Positions 1 through 10,113 of a stretch of DNA of 64,000 nt are shown piece by piece; position 1 is the first letter of the stretch; the number at the start of each line of letters is the position of its first letter. Source of the DNA: Carya illinoinensis (lineage: Eukaryota; Streptophyta; Magnoliopsida; Fagales; Juglandaceae); the NCBI RefSeq assembly GCF_018687715.1, contig NC_056758.1:27468967-27532966 (forward strand), written 5' to 3'. The notes below the pieces were generated by a model. That model did not search any database. It was not told the DNA's origin and saw nothing but the letters and a program-made list of their open reading frames with translations. Made by a program: the position numbers and the translations under genes.

Positions 1-1154
1 TTTTCTTTTCCTTCTTTTCTTTCTTTTCTTTCTTTTTCTTCTTCTTTTTCCCTGGTTCCTCTCTCCCCGCACGCTACTCCTTCTTTTTCTCCTTCCCGTC
101 GCCGCCTGTTTACCAGCCCGGTTCTCAACCGTCCGGCCACCGTGTAGTGTACTACCACCACCATTCTCTTCCCCTCCCACCAGAGATCATCCTCACCAAT
201 TTTCAGAGCCATCGGACCAGCCGTTAGCCTCCACGAGCCCCTGGAAGTCACGGTACCTGCTCTGTTTTTCCCCCTATTGCCGGTTGCTTTCGCAGCCCAG
301 AACCACCGCTCGCTGGTGGCGTGGCCTACACCACCCACCCAGTTTTCTTCCCCTCTCACTGGTGAACATCCCCACCAAGTTTCACCTCCATCCGAGCCAC
401 CGTTAGCCACCACAAGCTTCTCCAAGCCACACGGTTTTTCATCGATTCCGATGTCGTCGCACCACCTCCGGCCACCATCTCTTTACAGCTTCTTCCCCCA
501 CCTCTTGCTGACCTAAACCACCCATTTCCGGCCTCGATCCATTTCTGGAGCAGCTCCCACGAGCTCAACTTCGATTTGAGCTTTTTCCGCTTCCTCCGCT
601 GTTTCCACCACCACCCACGGCAAAAACTCATTTCCTTTAGCTTCATAAATATCTCAAAACCATTCCCTATCAATTTTGGATCTTAGTTTGTCCCCGTTCG
701 AAAGTGGGTAATTTATTACCCATGGCAACAATGTAAATTACACTGTTACGTTGCTTTTCTTCCGTCGTTTGCAACGATGCGAGCTTTCAAAAAATACCAT
801 ATAGCCCTGTAAGTATTTTTCAAACTCTACTTTTAGATTTAAATATATTTTTCTCCTACAATAATTATTTGACTGCTGGTTGGTTGATTCCGGATTGAGT
901 CCGAGGAGTTCGGGGGTCGGATGGATTGAGGACGGAGTTGTTTGGTTGATGTTGTTATTTGTTTGAGATATTTTTGCCTTGATATTTGCTTTGTATAGTG
1001 CACGCATGTTCATGTTTAAAAAGGGAAAACCGGATTTTTCGTGTAGTCGCATGCATGTACATGTGTTTGAAAAACAAAAGCTGGGCTTGTAAGCGAGAAA
1101 TGATTTATGGTATATGTGAACGCTTGGATTGACTGGTTGGAGTCAGAGGCTCGC

Positions 1155-1418
1155 ATAGGAATGGTGGTAAGTAGGGACGGTGGTAGAATCCCACTTGTGA
1201 TTCCCGCCTACAGTACTCACGTAGGGACGGTGGTGAGCAGGGATGGTGGTAGAGTCCCGCCTGTGATTCCCGCCTACGGTGCTCGCGTAGGGACGGTGGT
1301 GAGCAGGGATGGTGGTAGAGTCCCGTCTATGATTCCCGCCTACGGTGCTCACGTAGGGACAGTGGTAAGCAGGGATGGTGGTAGAGTCCCGCCTGTGATT
1401 CCCACCTACAGTGCTCTG
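1155..1418 (+). repeat. 66-bp minisatellite, four units, in A1 5' LTR
   Basis: The GTAGGG/ATAGGA anchor recurs at 1155, 1221, 1287 and 1353, an exact 66-base period. As 66 is a multiple of three, one frame stays open through all units (22 residues each, core VVSRDGGRVP). The 3' LTR carries only two units (6692-6823). Confidence 0.9.
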
Positions 1419-1461
1419 ACGATCTGGTTTTTGGGCTATTATCAGGGATAATAGCGAGCTT

Positions 1462-1701
1462 ATGTTTAAAGGATATGTTTTGGGGCCAAATGGGATTTTG
1501 GCGTGCGTGGAAAAATATGATTTTATGAGAAGTGAGCATTTATTTTCTTTCATGCATATTGTGGAGTTTACTATGTTTTTATCTAGTGGTGTTTGGATCT
1601 TACTTACCTGCGGCACCATTTTTGGTACCGTAGATTTTGGTGCAGGGATCAAAGAGGAGGAGGAGGCTGAGCCCGAGGATGCGGCTCCGCCGGAGGTCTG
1701 A
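1462..1701 (+). CDS. Small LTR-encoded ORF, A1 5' copy (79 aa, function unknown)
   Basis: The predicted protein has a hydrophobic middle (around LLTCGTIFGTVDFG) and an acidic tail (EEEEAEPEDAAPP). The same ORF recurs in the other four family A LTRs of this window. I recognise no known domain. It lies in the downstream third of the LTR, where it could be in R/U5 and therefore transcribed. It may equally be a chance ORF preserved by recent ancestry. Confidence 0.35.
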   Translation: MFKGYVLGPNGILACVEKYDFMRSEHLFSFMHIVEFTMFLSSGVWILLTCGTIFGTVDFGAGIKEEEEAEPEDAAPPEV

Positions 1702-1967
1702 GTTGAAGTTAATATCTTGTCGTTGCTTTGAATAATATTTTTATCTTGTAATATTTTAATATATAAGTTTTGAACAGCTTTGTATTAAACAAGAAAATAT
1801 TCTGATACTTAGTTATGACTTTCATTATCCGTTGCGTGCTTCTTCGTGCACATTTATTGCTTATACATACACTTGGCACTCGTCGATAGGGTGGTGACCC
1901 GTGATGTCATCACCCGGACGTCTCGATTTTCCCGTGTCCATGCGTGGGGATTTGGGAGCATCACAGG

Positions 1968-1979
1968 TGGTATCAGAGC
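1968..1979 (+). other. Primer binding site of A1
   Basis: TGGTATCAGAGC begins two bases after the LTR end. This is the usual plant initiator-methionine tRNA complement and fixes the element's orientation as plus. Confidence 0.9.
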
Positions 1980-2260
1980 GGTTTGGCTATGGGTAAAAAC
2001 CACATGTTCCGTAGGTAGTACCAGAATATTTTTTTTTAAGTTGTGTTTTAAAATTATTTTAAGTAAAGTTGCTATTTGACATGTTTTATTTGTTTTATTT
2101 ATTTGAGCTTGTTTGCTTGTTTTTATTTATTTAGTTATGTTATTGCATGCTGGTTTCTTTTGTTTCTTGCTATGTGGTGTTGGTTTTGGTTTTTAGTTTT
2201 ATTTTGGGGTTTATTTGTTTTTCTTAAAGGGGGTCAAAGGTTGTGTTGTGGCAGGAAAAA

Positions 2261-3465
2261 ATGGTGAGACCAAGGAAATCTACTCGAGGGCCACGGGACG
2301 ATACATCGAGAGATGATTCCATAGCCCAAGCGATACGGCAGATGACGGAGTTCATGCAACAGAATTTTAGGCCACAACAAGGAGGGCCTTGGCCACAACA
2401 AGGGGGTCCTTGGCCCCAACAAGAAGGGCCTTGGCTGCAACAAGGAGGATTTTGACCACAACCAGGAGGTCCCTGGCCACATCACGGAGGGCCTTGGCTA
2501 TACCCAGGAGGGCCTAGTGGCATGGTGCAAGCTGGATGCACTTATAAGCACTTTCTGGCGCATAGAACTCCACACTTCACTGGAGAAGAGGATCCACTTC
2601 AAGCTGAAAAGTGGGTCAAAGACTTGGAAAGAACTTTTGAGGTGTGTAGTTGCACCGAGGTGCAACAAGTACTCTACGCCAGCTATCTGTTGCAAGGCAC
2701 CGCTTCTGAGTGGTGGGATACCAAGAGAGTAATGCTGGAATCAGAGTTGGGATCTTTCGCCGCTGTGACCTGGCAGTGCTTTAAGAAAGAGTTTAATGAT
2801 CGCTTCTTTCCCGCTTCCGTGAGGCGGCAAAAAGTAAGAGAGTTTTCAAGCTTGGTCCAAGGGAGCATGACCGTGGAACAGTATGCCCGAAGATTTATAG
2901 AACTTGGGCGATTTGCTTCCCACCTCATCGCCACAGAGGAAATGCGAGCCAAGCGTTTCTAGGAGGGTCTACATCCTGATATACGCCGTATGTCAGCCAC
3001 CGGATATCCACTTTTCAGGATTTAGTGGATGTGGCCACTCTTGTGGAGCGAGAGAATAATTTGAGAATGGGCTCCCCTCCAGGACATAAGAGGCAAAGTT
3101 TTTCTGGTGAAGGAAGTAGTTCTGGTTCGCCTCAAAAGTTTGTTCAGCGGACCAGGATTCGACCATTAGCAACCTCAGGAGTGCGTATGGGAGGACGAGT
3201 GCCAGTTTACGGTAGATGTAATAGAACTCACAGAGGCGAGTGTCGTCTGGGTAGTAACCAATGTTTTGAGTGCGGTCAGACGGGGCATCTTGCTCGTGAA
3301 TGCCCTAGTCGAGTTTAAGAAAGCCGTGGAGTTCGTCGCAGTGGTAGAGCTAACCAGAGGCAATTGGCTTGGGTTCGAATGTACGCAATGACTCCTGGTA
3401 CCATTGGAGGCAAGGTTACGGAGACTCAAAATGCTAGAGTCATGGCAGGTATGGGTCTAATTTAA
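2261..3465 (+). pseudogene. Gag of A1 (capsid and zinc knuckle), broken
   Basis: Gag packages element RNA in virus-like particles. The reading starts MVRPRKSTRG and runs through a GGPWPQQ-type repeat block (2380-2520). The Retrotrans_gag capsid domain follows (2522-2962; motifs WWDTKRV, FNDRFF, QYARRFIELGRF), then an intact CCHC zinc knuckle near 3262-3306 (CFECGQTGHLARECP). In-frame stops occur near 2452, 2960 and 3316, and the frame shifts between the last two blocks. The same domains in A2 identify it securely. No pol follows. Confidence 0.88.
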
Positions 3466-5254
3466 TCTTTCGTGATGAATGCCTTGTGTGGTTTTGTTTT
3501 CTTTTATATTTGTATATTATCGAGGCTTGAAGAGAATGGCATGATCTGGGTGATCTTTTAGGGAAGTAGAATACTTGAGTTCTCTAGTTCCGTGGAGTTT
3601 ATGAAATGGTCTATAACGTAATAGATTGTAAGTTCAACAAATTTCAAGGATAGATTTTATGAAATTTCAGCAAAGTTTTAAAGTTTGGGGCCTTATAGAT
3701 TTTAGGAAAATAAGTTTATGGTAATTAAGGTGATAGGTTCGACAAGCTTTGCGGGGGAATAATTAAATTTCAAGTTGTAGATTTCGTGATTCGGATGAGT
3801 AAATTGGTGGCAATTGAGGCTTTAGATTTTACAAGCTTTTAAGGTGAATGTTTTGGATTAAAGCTACCAATCTTGAGAATTTCATAAAATGATTTATTAT
3901 CTAGTAATGTTTTAGAATTTGAAGCATTTTAGAGTCGATTTTTCTTTTATGGGATGTAAGTTCTTTGATCTTAGAAGTTCCGGAAGATGATCCTTATTTG
4001 ATTTAAGGTTTTAGAATTGCAGAATTAAAGAACTGACTTATAATAAGAATTGAGTTCTTAGTTTTACAGACTTAGTTCTGTAGTTTGATCTACTCTAGTG
4101 AGTGATTAGTTTGTAACCTTTAAAATAGGGTTGATTAGAGTTGAGTTATTGATATGAAAATTTTTCTAGAGTAGATTTCTTCGAGGATTGGAGGTAATGA
4201 TCTAGTTCATGTATTTCTTTGAGGATTGAAGATATCGAGCTAGTTCAGAAAATAATTATTGTCAACTCGAGGTTGTAGTAGCAGATTTTAGGAAATGATT
4301 TTTTATTGATTCGAAAGGTATAGGTCCATCAGGGTGTTGGAAATAGTAAATTTTGTGTTGGTATTAAATACGATTGAATTTGAGGCTATACGATCCGTAG
4401 ACTTTTGGAAATGGATTCTTAGCAGGTTTAAGGTCATTCTCGGTACCAAACTTTAAGCAATGGCTAGTTGCTGATTTAAGGATATAAGTTGAGTAGATTC
4501 AGGAATGATTCTTGTTGAGTTGAGGATATAAGTCCAGGTGATGGAAATGTGATAATGTATCACTTGTACGTTTGAATGATTTGTGGTGTTGGCTAAGAGT
4601 ACATGAGATTGATGAGTAGTAATGGTAAGTGCGTATGGATTCTGGGGAGTGCGGGTCCTAGTCTCATCCATTTTTGACTTGGTAGCAGTTGAAGAGGAAT
4701 CTATGTGGTAATATTAAATTCAAGAGATTTTAGCTTTGAGTTGTTTGGTAAGTTGAACGGAATGTGCAGTCGAAGCGGGTTAACCATTGGGATGATAGTT
4801 TGAATCGACTGTTGTGTTTATCTGTAGTAAAAGTTTTCTTGTGATTAGGTGTGGATTGAGCTTGTTCTTTATGATATTCATTTTTGAGGATATAGCCTCT
4901 ATGTATTTTGGTGAGTTATCAGAGTGCGCGCGAAAGCATGATTTTTGGAGATTCTTAGAAGTTCAAATTTTGTATTGATTTTGGGGAATTAGTAGTGATT
5001 CAAAGTTTTAATGGGAGATTAATCTTTTGGTTGTGCAATTTGGTTTACGGATGGTTAACTTTGGAAGTGGCTATTAGGTTATCAAAGCTGGAATGGGATA
5101 AAAGTTTGGAAGGTCAAGCAGAGACGTCGTTGATATTAGTAATTTATGGTGTGAAGATAATAACCTTTGGTTTTGTTGGGAGTTGTCGATGATATGTATC
5201 TCTCAATTAGGTTCAGAGTTGTATCTTGTATCTTTTTGGCATTGATGGTTGATC
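3466..5254 (+). other. Pol-less filler of A1
   Basis: This 1.8-kb AT-rich stretch stands where pol should be. I see no protease, RT, RNase H or integrase motif on either strand, only short unrelated ORFs. It has no clear counterpart in A2. It resembles the non-coding interior of LARD-like non-autonomous elements. Confidence 0.65.
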
Positions 5255-5282
5255 TTGCAAATTTCGAGGACGAAATTTGTTT

Positions 5283-5295
5283 TAAGGGGGGAGGA
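5283..5295 (+). other. Polypurine tract of A1
   Basis: A run AAGGGGGGAGGA stands directly before the 3' LTR start TGTGATGACC, where plus-strand priming is expected. The preceding sequence (GCAAATTTCGAGGACGAAAT) is shared with A2 at about 37133-37152. Confidence 0.8.
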
Positions 5296-6691
5296 TGTGA
5301 TGACCCACTTTTGCGTGTATTTTCACTGAAGGGTTATTTTTAATTTAATTAATATATTGGTTTATTTATTTTAAATGCTTGTATTTTAAATTGATTTTAA
5401 TTTATTTGATGTTGTGTTTAATTTATTTAGTCGTTTTACGGTTTTTAATATCGTTTTCGGCGGATCTGTTTTTAGTTTTCAGAGTGAGGATTGGACCTCA
5501 TTTCTTCTCTTTTCTCTTTTTCTTTTTCCCTTTTCCTTTTTCTTTTCCTTCTTTTCTTTCTTTTCTTTCTTTTTCTTCTTCTTTTTCCCTGGTTCCTCTC
5601 TCCCCACGCGCTACTCCTTCTTTTTCTCCTTCCCATCGCCTCCCGTTTACCAGCCCGGTTCTCCACCGTCCGGCCACCGTGTAGTGCACTACCACCACCA
5701 TTCTCTTCCCCTCCCACCAGAGATCATCCCCACCAATTTTCAGAGCCATCGGACCAGCCGTTAGCCTCCACGAGCCCCTGGAAGTCATGACACCTGCTAT
5801 GTTTTTCCCCCTGTCGCCGGTTGCTTTCGCAGCCCAGAACCACCGCTCGCCGGTGGCGTGGCCTACACCACCCACCCAGTTTTCTTCCCCTCTCACTGGT
5901 GAACATCCCCATCAAGTTTCACCTTCATCCGAGCCACCGTTAGTCACCACGAGCTCCTCTAAGCCACACAGTTGTTCACCGATTCTGGCGTCGTCGCACC
6001 ACCTCCGGCCACCATCTCTTTACAGCTTCTTCCCCCACCTCTTGCTGACCTAAACCACTCATTTTCGGCCTTGATCCATTGCCGGAGCAGCTCCCACGAG
6101 CTCAACTTCGATTTGAGCTTTTTTCGCTTCCTCCGCCGTTTCCACCACCACCCACGGCTAAAACTCGTTTCCTTTAGCTTCATAAATATCTCAAAACCAT
6201 ACCCTATCAATTTCGGGTCTTAGTTTGTCCCCGTTCGAAAGTGGGTAATTTATTACCCATGGCAACAGTGTAAATTACACTGTTACGTTGCTTTTCTTCC
6301 GCCGTTTGCAACGCCGCGAGCTTTTGAAAAATACCATATAGCGCTGTAAGTATTTTCCAAACTCTACTTTTAGATTTAAATATATTTTGCCTCTACAATA
6401 ATTATTTGACTGCTGGTTGGTTGAATCCAAACTGAGTCCGAGGAGTTTGGGGGTTGGATGGATTGAGGACGAAGTTGTTTGGTTGATGTTGTTATTTGTT
6501 TGAGATATTTGTGCATTGATATTTGCTTTGTATAGTGCACGCATGTTCATGTTTAAAAAGGGAAAACCGGATTTTTCGTGTAGTTGCATGCATGTACATG
6601 TGTTTGAAAAACGAAAGCTGGGCTTATAAGCGAGAAATGATTTATGGTATATGTGAACGGTTGGACTGACTGGTTGGAGTCAGAGGCTCGC

Positions 6692-6823
6692 GTAGGGATG
6701 GTGGTAAGTAGGGACGGTGGTAGAATCCCACCTGTGATTCTCGCCTACGGTGCTCGCGTAGGGACGGTGGTGAGCAGGGATGGTGGTAGAGTCCCGCCTT
6801 TGATTCCCGCCTACAGTGCTTTG
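6692..6823 (+). repeat. 66-bp minisatellite, two units, in A1 3' LTR
   Basis: GTAGGG anchors at 6692 and 6758 give the same period as at 1155-1418, with half the copy number. Confidence 0.88.
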
Positions 6824-6866
6824 ACGGTCTGGTTTTTAGGCCATTATCGGGGATAATGGCGAGCTT

Positions 6867-7106
6867 ATGTTTAAAGGATATGTTTTGGGGCCAAATGGGA
6901 TTTTGGCGTGCGTGGAAAAATGTGATTTTATGAGATGTGAGCATTTATTTTCTTTCATGCATATTGTGGAGTTTACTATGTTTTTATCTAGTGGTATTTG
7001 GATCTTACTTACCTGCGGCACCATTTTTGGTACCGTAGATTTTGGTGCAGGGATCGAAGAGGAGGAGGAGGCTGAGCCCGAGGATGGGGCTCCGCCGGAG
7101 ATCTAA
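6867..7106 (+). CDS. Small LTR-encoded ORF, A1 3' copy (79 aa)
   Basis: It has the same length, start and stop as the 5' copy at 1462-1701, with a handful of substitutions and no frame break. The tail reads EEEEEAEPEDGAPPEI. Function unknown. Confidence 0.35.
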   Translation: MFKGYVLGPNGILACVEKCDFMRCEHLFSFMHIVEFTMFLSSGIWILLTCGTIFGTVDFGAGIEEEEEAEPEDGAPPEI

Positions 7107-7370
7107 GTTGAAGTTAATATCTTGTCGTTGCTTTGAATAATATTTGTATCTTATAATATTTTAATATATAAGTTTTGAACAGCTTTGTATTAAACAAGAA
7201 AAAATTCTGGTACTTAGTTATGACTTTCGTTATCCGCTACGTGTTTCTTCATGCACATTTGTTGCTTATACATACACTTGGCACTCGTCGATAGGGTGGT
7301 GACCCGTGATGTCATCACCCGAATGTCTCAATTTCCCCATGTCCGTGCGTGGGGATTTAGGGGCGTCACA

Positions 7371-8051
7371 CCTATGGCCGGCCACACAATGTTCAAAATG
7401 ACAAAAGATCCTAATGAAATGTCTAAGGGTCCTATTTATAGAGTTTACAAAGTGAAAACCACCAAACGGTCCCTAGGCAAATTAAAATAAATAAATAAAA
7501 CAAATGAAATAATAATTAACAAGTCTTTAAATAAAATAAATATAAATAATAAAATAAATAATTTAGCCCATGATGGTCGTGGCATGCATTGCCCATGGTG
7601 GGCTATAGTGGTGCATGGTCCACAGCTATGGGGCTACAAGGCACGGGCTGGAGCCGTGCGCTGATTGGCATGCCTGGTGGGCATGCCACTAGCCTCACTT
7701 GCATGGCACAGGCTGGAGCTGTGCACTAGATGGCATGCCTATGAGGGCATGCCACTTGCCTTGCCTGCAAGGCACTGGCTGGCGTTATACACTGGATGGC
7801 ATGCCTGTGAGGGCATGCCACTAGCCTCACTAAGTGGTGCTGGGGCACGTATGCATGCACGCAGGTGCACGCTTAAGGGCACGCGCAAGCCTACGCACAT
7901 GGTCTGTGCGCGGCTAGTAGCCTCCACGGTTTCCTACTGCATGTCATGGTCTGAGCCAAGGCATACAAGTAAGCTAGCCATATGACTGTCCTAACCCTCC
8001 ATGAGTCATGTCGAGGTTTGGTCCCGGGCAATTCTCCTGGAGGTTATGACA
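7371..8051 (-). repeat. 3' LTR of B (U3 part), cut by A1
   Basis: It is homologous to 47761-48694, starting with the shared CCTATGGCCGGCCAC. On the minus strand it begins TGTCATAACC next to a purine tract. GC-rich tandem units with GGCATGCC cores occupy 7660-7830. The rest (R-U5) is presumably left of A1, outside the window. Confidence 0.8.
7433..7440 (-). promoter_or_regulatory. TATA box of the B 3' LTR
   Basis: TATAAATA on the minus strand, matched at the same place in the 5' LTR (47823-47830). Confidence 0.55.
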
Positions 8052-8068
8052 TTCCCCCTTCCTTCAAG
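8052..8068 (-). other. Polypurine tract of B
   Basis: Minus-strand GAAGGAAGGGGGAA directly precedes the LTR start TGTCATAACC, as expected for a Ty3/gypsy plus-strand primer. Confidence 0.75.
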
Positions 8069-8071
8069 CTC

Positions 8072-8790
8072 ATCCTTGCCCTCAAGGATCAACTGTGGAT
8101 ACCTTGACACCATGTCTTCATAATCCTCCCAAGATGCCTCCTCTCTCAGCACCCCTTGCCATTGGATCAAGACTTTCCATACCTTCCTCCTTGTCCTCCC
8201 TCAGGTCACTACCCTATATTTAAGAACTACTCTCAGTTGCAATAGCATCCTTCCCTCATCATCAAAGTTAGGAAGCTCTTCCACTAAAAGGCTTGGGTCC
8301 CCAATCCTCTTCTTCAACAAAGTCACATGAAATAACGGGTGAGTTTAGATGATGGGGAAAGTTCCAATCTATAAGCTACCTCCCCCAACCTTTCCAACAC
8401 TTTAAAAGGCTCACAGTACTTCTTGGAGAGTTTCATAGTCATATTCTTCCTTTTGGCCAAATGGTTGTAGTTTTAAGTAGACATAGTCGCCTACCTCAAA
8501 TATAACCACTCATCTTCCTTCATCATAATACTTCTTCATTCTCTCTTGAGCTCCTTCTTGACCTTGACCAAGATCTCATATCTAGTCATTAATTATTTCT
8601 TAACTTCATTGTTTCTTGCCGTTCTGTGCTCATAGTTCACCAACATGGGTGGTGACCTCCCATAGACTACTTCAAACGGACTTCTTTGAATTGATGCATG
8701 AAATGAAGTATTATACCAATACTTAGCCCACATAAGGAACTCTCCCCATCTCTTTTGTTCCTCATGGCAATAGCATCTCAAATATTGTTC
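8072..8790 (-). pseudogene. Integrase C-terminus and chromodomain-like tail of B
   Basis: Minus-strand reading gives the end of the integrase core (YNTSFHASIQRSPFEVVYGR), a DNA-binding GPY-type region (FEVGDYVYLKLQPF) and a tail with VWKVLIQWQG, EEASWEDYEDM and LEGKDELEGRG. The tail is the chromodomain pattern of plant chromoviruses, which guides integration to particular chromatin. Stops and frame changes are frequent. The coding sequence is split here by the LINE at 8805 and resumes at 15717. Confidence 0.8.
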
Positions 8791-8804
8791 AAGTGTTCGA
8801 TTGA
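8791..8804. repeat. Left target-site duplication of LINE L1-a
   Basis: AAGTGTTCGATTGA, repeated exactly at 15703-15716 after the poly(A) tail. Confidence 0.93.
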
Positions 8805-9359
8805 TGGGAGGGTGGAGACATCATGCCAGGCAAAACTGTACCTAAGGAAAGAGGGCAGAAGCTATGTCAGTCAAGTCAGAGGGAGACATGCGTGCTGGTG
8901 CAAGTCTCAAAGGAGGATGTCCCTGCACAGCTAGTAACCCAGAGCAAAAGTCAACAATATACAACTAAAGGTGACCCTTCTCACTCTCCTACAGTAGCTA
9001 AAAGACACTTCTCCCCTTTAGTTGAAACCTGCAACCCTATATCACACATACTGTCAAAATCAAAGACATCCCTCTATGGACTAAACACAGATGTTGACAT
9101 GCTCCAAAGTACTATAGGGATAGAAACTAGTGGCAAGGCCATACCTCCCAATCCCCTCACCAAAAACTCGAGTAGACAGGGAAAAAATATCCCTTCCTGC
9201 CAACCCCATGTTGAATATCCTATAATGTCCAGGAAGGCCACTTGGAAAAGGAAAGCTCGAGTCCCCTCCCCACCTATCCCAGACAGGCTTGTTACACCAA
9301 CTGAGACCACCAGAAAGAGAACTAACAATACTGTCCTAGAAGACATCTCCAATGTTTAA
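8805..9359 (+). pseudogene. LINE ORF1 C-terminal part
   Basis: An open frame runs from the truncation point (WEGGDIMPGKT) to a stop at 9359; the internal ATG is at 8823. The product is basic and Ser/Thr/Pro-rich, with KATWKRKARVPS near the end. It lies upstream of ORF2 with a gap of about 110 bp, the usual place of the ORF1 nucleic-acid-binding protein. No zinc knuckle is visible in this part, so the assignment rests mainly on position. Confidence 0.6.
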
Positions 9360-9503
9360 GGTCCTAAAACAATTAAACACGAAAACCTATGCATTAAGCT
9401 CCACCAAGAAAATAAGGTTCTTATCCAAACCTTTAAGGCAGTGGCTGCAAGACAGCCCTGCCAGAACCAATGAATTTTATCAGTTGGAACTGCCGAGGGC
9501 TTG

Positions 9504-9508
9504 GGAAC
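9504..9508. repeat. Target duplication of the solo LTR (left)
   Basis: GGAAC, repeated exactly at 11591-11595. Confidence 0.9.
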
Positions 9509-9764
9509 TGTGACGCCCCCAAATCCCCACGCACGAATACGGGGAAATCGAGACGTCCGGATGATGACATCACGGGTCATCATCCTATCGACGTGTGCCA
9601 AGTGTGTGTATAAGCGACGAATGTGCATGAGAAATGCGCAGTGAAAAGTAAGTCAATAACTAAGTACCAGAATGTTTCTTGTTTAATACAAAACTATTCA
9701 AAACATACATAAATAAATATTACAAAACACAAACATAAATTAAACTAAATACAAAGCATAAACT

Positions 9765-9968
9765 TCAGCATCCCGGCGGAGCCGCATCCTCGGGCTCAGC
9801 CTCCTCCTCCTCATCCTCGATCTCTGCATCAAAATCTACGGTACCAAAAATGGTGCCGCAGGTAAGTAAACTCCAAATACCACTAGATAAAAACATATAA
9901 AACTCAAACAATATGCATGAAATAAAAACCAATGCACATGCGCCATAAAACATAATTTTTCCACGCAC
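9765..9968 (-). CDS. Small LTR-encoded ORF, solo LTR copy (67 aa)
   Basis: This minus-strand ORF reads LLTCGTIFGTVDFDAEIEDE and ends AEPEDAAPPGC. It is the A2-type version of the ORF at 1462-1701 and is intact. Function unknown. Confidence 0.35.
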   Translation of the reverse strand: MRGKIMFYGACALVFISCILFEFYMFLSSGIWSLLTCGTIFGTVDFDAEIEDEEEEAEPEDAAPPGC

Positions 9969-10018
9969 GCCAAAAACCCATTTGGCCTACAAAAACATAT
10001 CCTTAAAACCAAGACTCG

Positions 10019-10113
10019 CCATTATCCCAGATAATGGTCCAAACCACCATTTTCCCAGAAAATGGATCAAAAGCTTCGAAAACCAACATCGCCATTTTCC
10101 CAGAAAATGGCGC
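10019..10113. repeat. Cluster of three short hairpins in the solo LTR
   Basis: Three 19-base near-palindromes stand about 30-50 bp apart: one of CCATTATC..GATAATGG type and two of CCATTTTC..GAAAATGG type. The same trio occurs in both A2 LTRs. Confidence 0.75.

Larger units (their letters stand above)
1..1965 (+). repeat. 5' LTR of A1 (partial)
   Basis: This copy is homologous to 5296-7370 and lacks roughly the first 300 bases, which lie off the window. It holds a CT-rich stretch near its start, four 66-bp tandem units (1155-1418), a short hairpin near 1437-1455 and a small ORF (1462-1701). It ends in TCACA directly before the primer binding site. ORF-like stretches in the CT-rich part are low-complexity artefacts. 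Confidence 0.92.
1..7370 (+). mobile_element. Ty3/gypsy LTR retrotransposon A1, non-autonomous, left edge cut by window
   Basis: Two long direct repeats (1-1965 and 5296-7370) flank a 3.3-kb interior with an iMet-type primer binding site, a decayed gag and a purine tract. The interior has no protease, reverse transcriptase, RNase H or integrase: after gag there is about 1.8 kb of AT-rich DNA without long ORFs. The ends are TGTGATGACC and GGCGTCACA. Gag and LTR ends match element A2 (22097-39273), so A1 is a gag-only relative that would need pol in trans. On its right it abuts sequence homologous to the interior of another LTR (47761 onward), so it probably inserted into the 3' LTR of element B. 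The left target duplication is outside the window. Confidence 0.9.
5296..7370 (+). repeat. 3' LTR of A1 (2075 bp)
   Basis: This is the complete LTR, starting TGTGATGACC and ending GGGCGTCACA. It has two 66-bp units (6692-6823) against four in the 5' copy, and one hairpin around 6841-6859. Point differences from the 5' copy are spread along its length, so the insertion is not very recent. Confidence 0.93.

Noticed and set aside
1155..1418. Regular repeats considered as a CRISPR array
   Set aside because: Units are contiguous without unique spacers, lie in a plant LTR, and no cas gene is present.
1143..1652. 169-codon minus-strand ORF over the 66-bp repeats
   Set aside because: It is open only because the repeat length is a multiple of three; the other LTR copies and the A2 subfamily lack it.
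4453..4671. 72-codon minus-strand ORF in the A1 filler
   Set aside because: Asn/Thr-rich, no domain, and no counterpart in A2.
5414..5790. Overlapping ORFs in CT-rich DNA (Phe/Ser/Pro-rich on plus, Lys/Arg/Glu-rich on minus); likewise at 11100-11460, 22236-22660 and 37312-37770
   Set aside because: They come from the pyrimidine-rich tract in the family A LTR, shift between copies, and show no domain.
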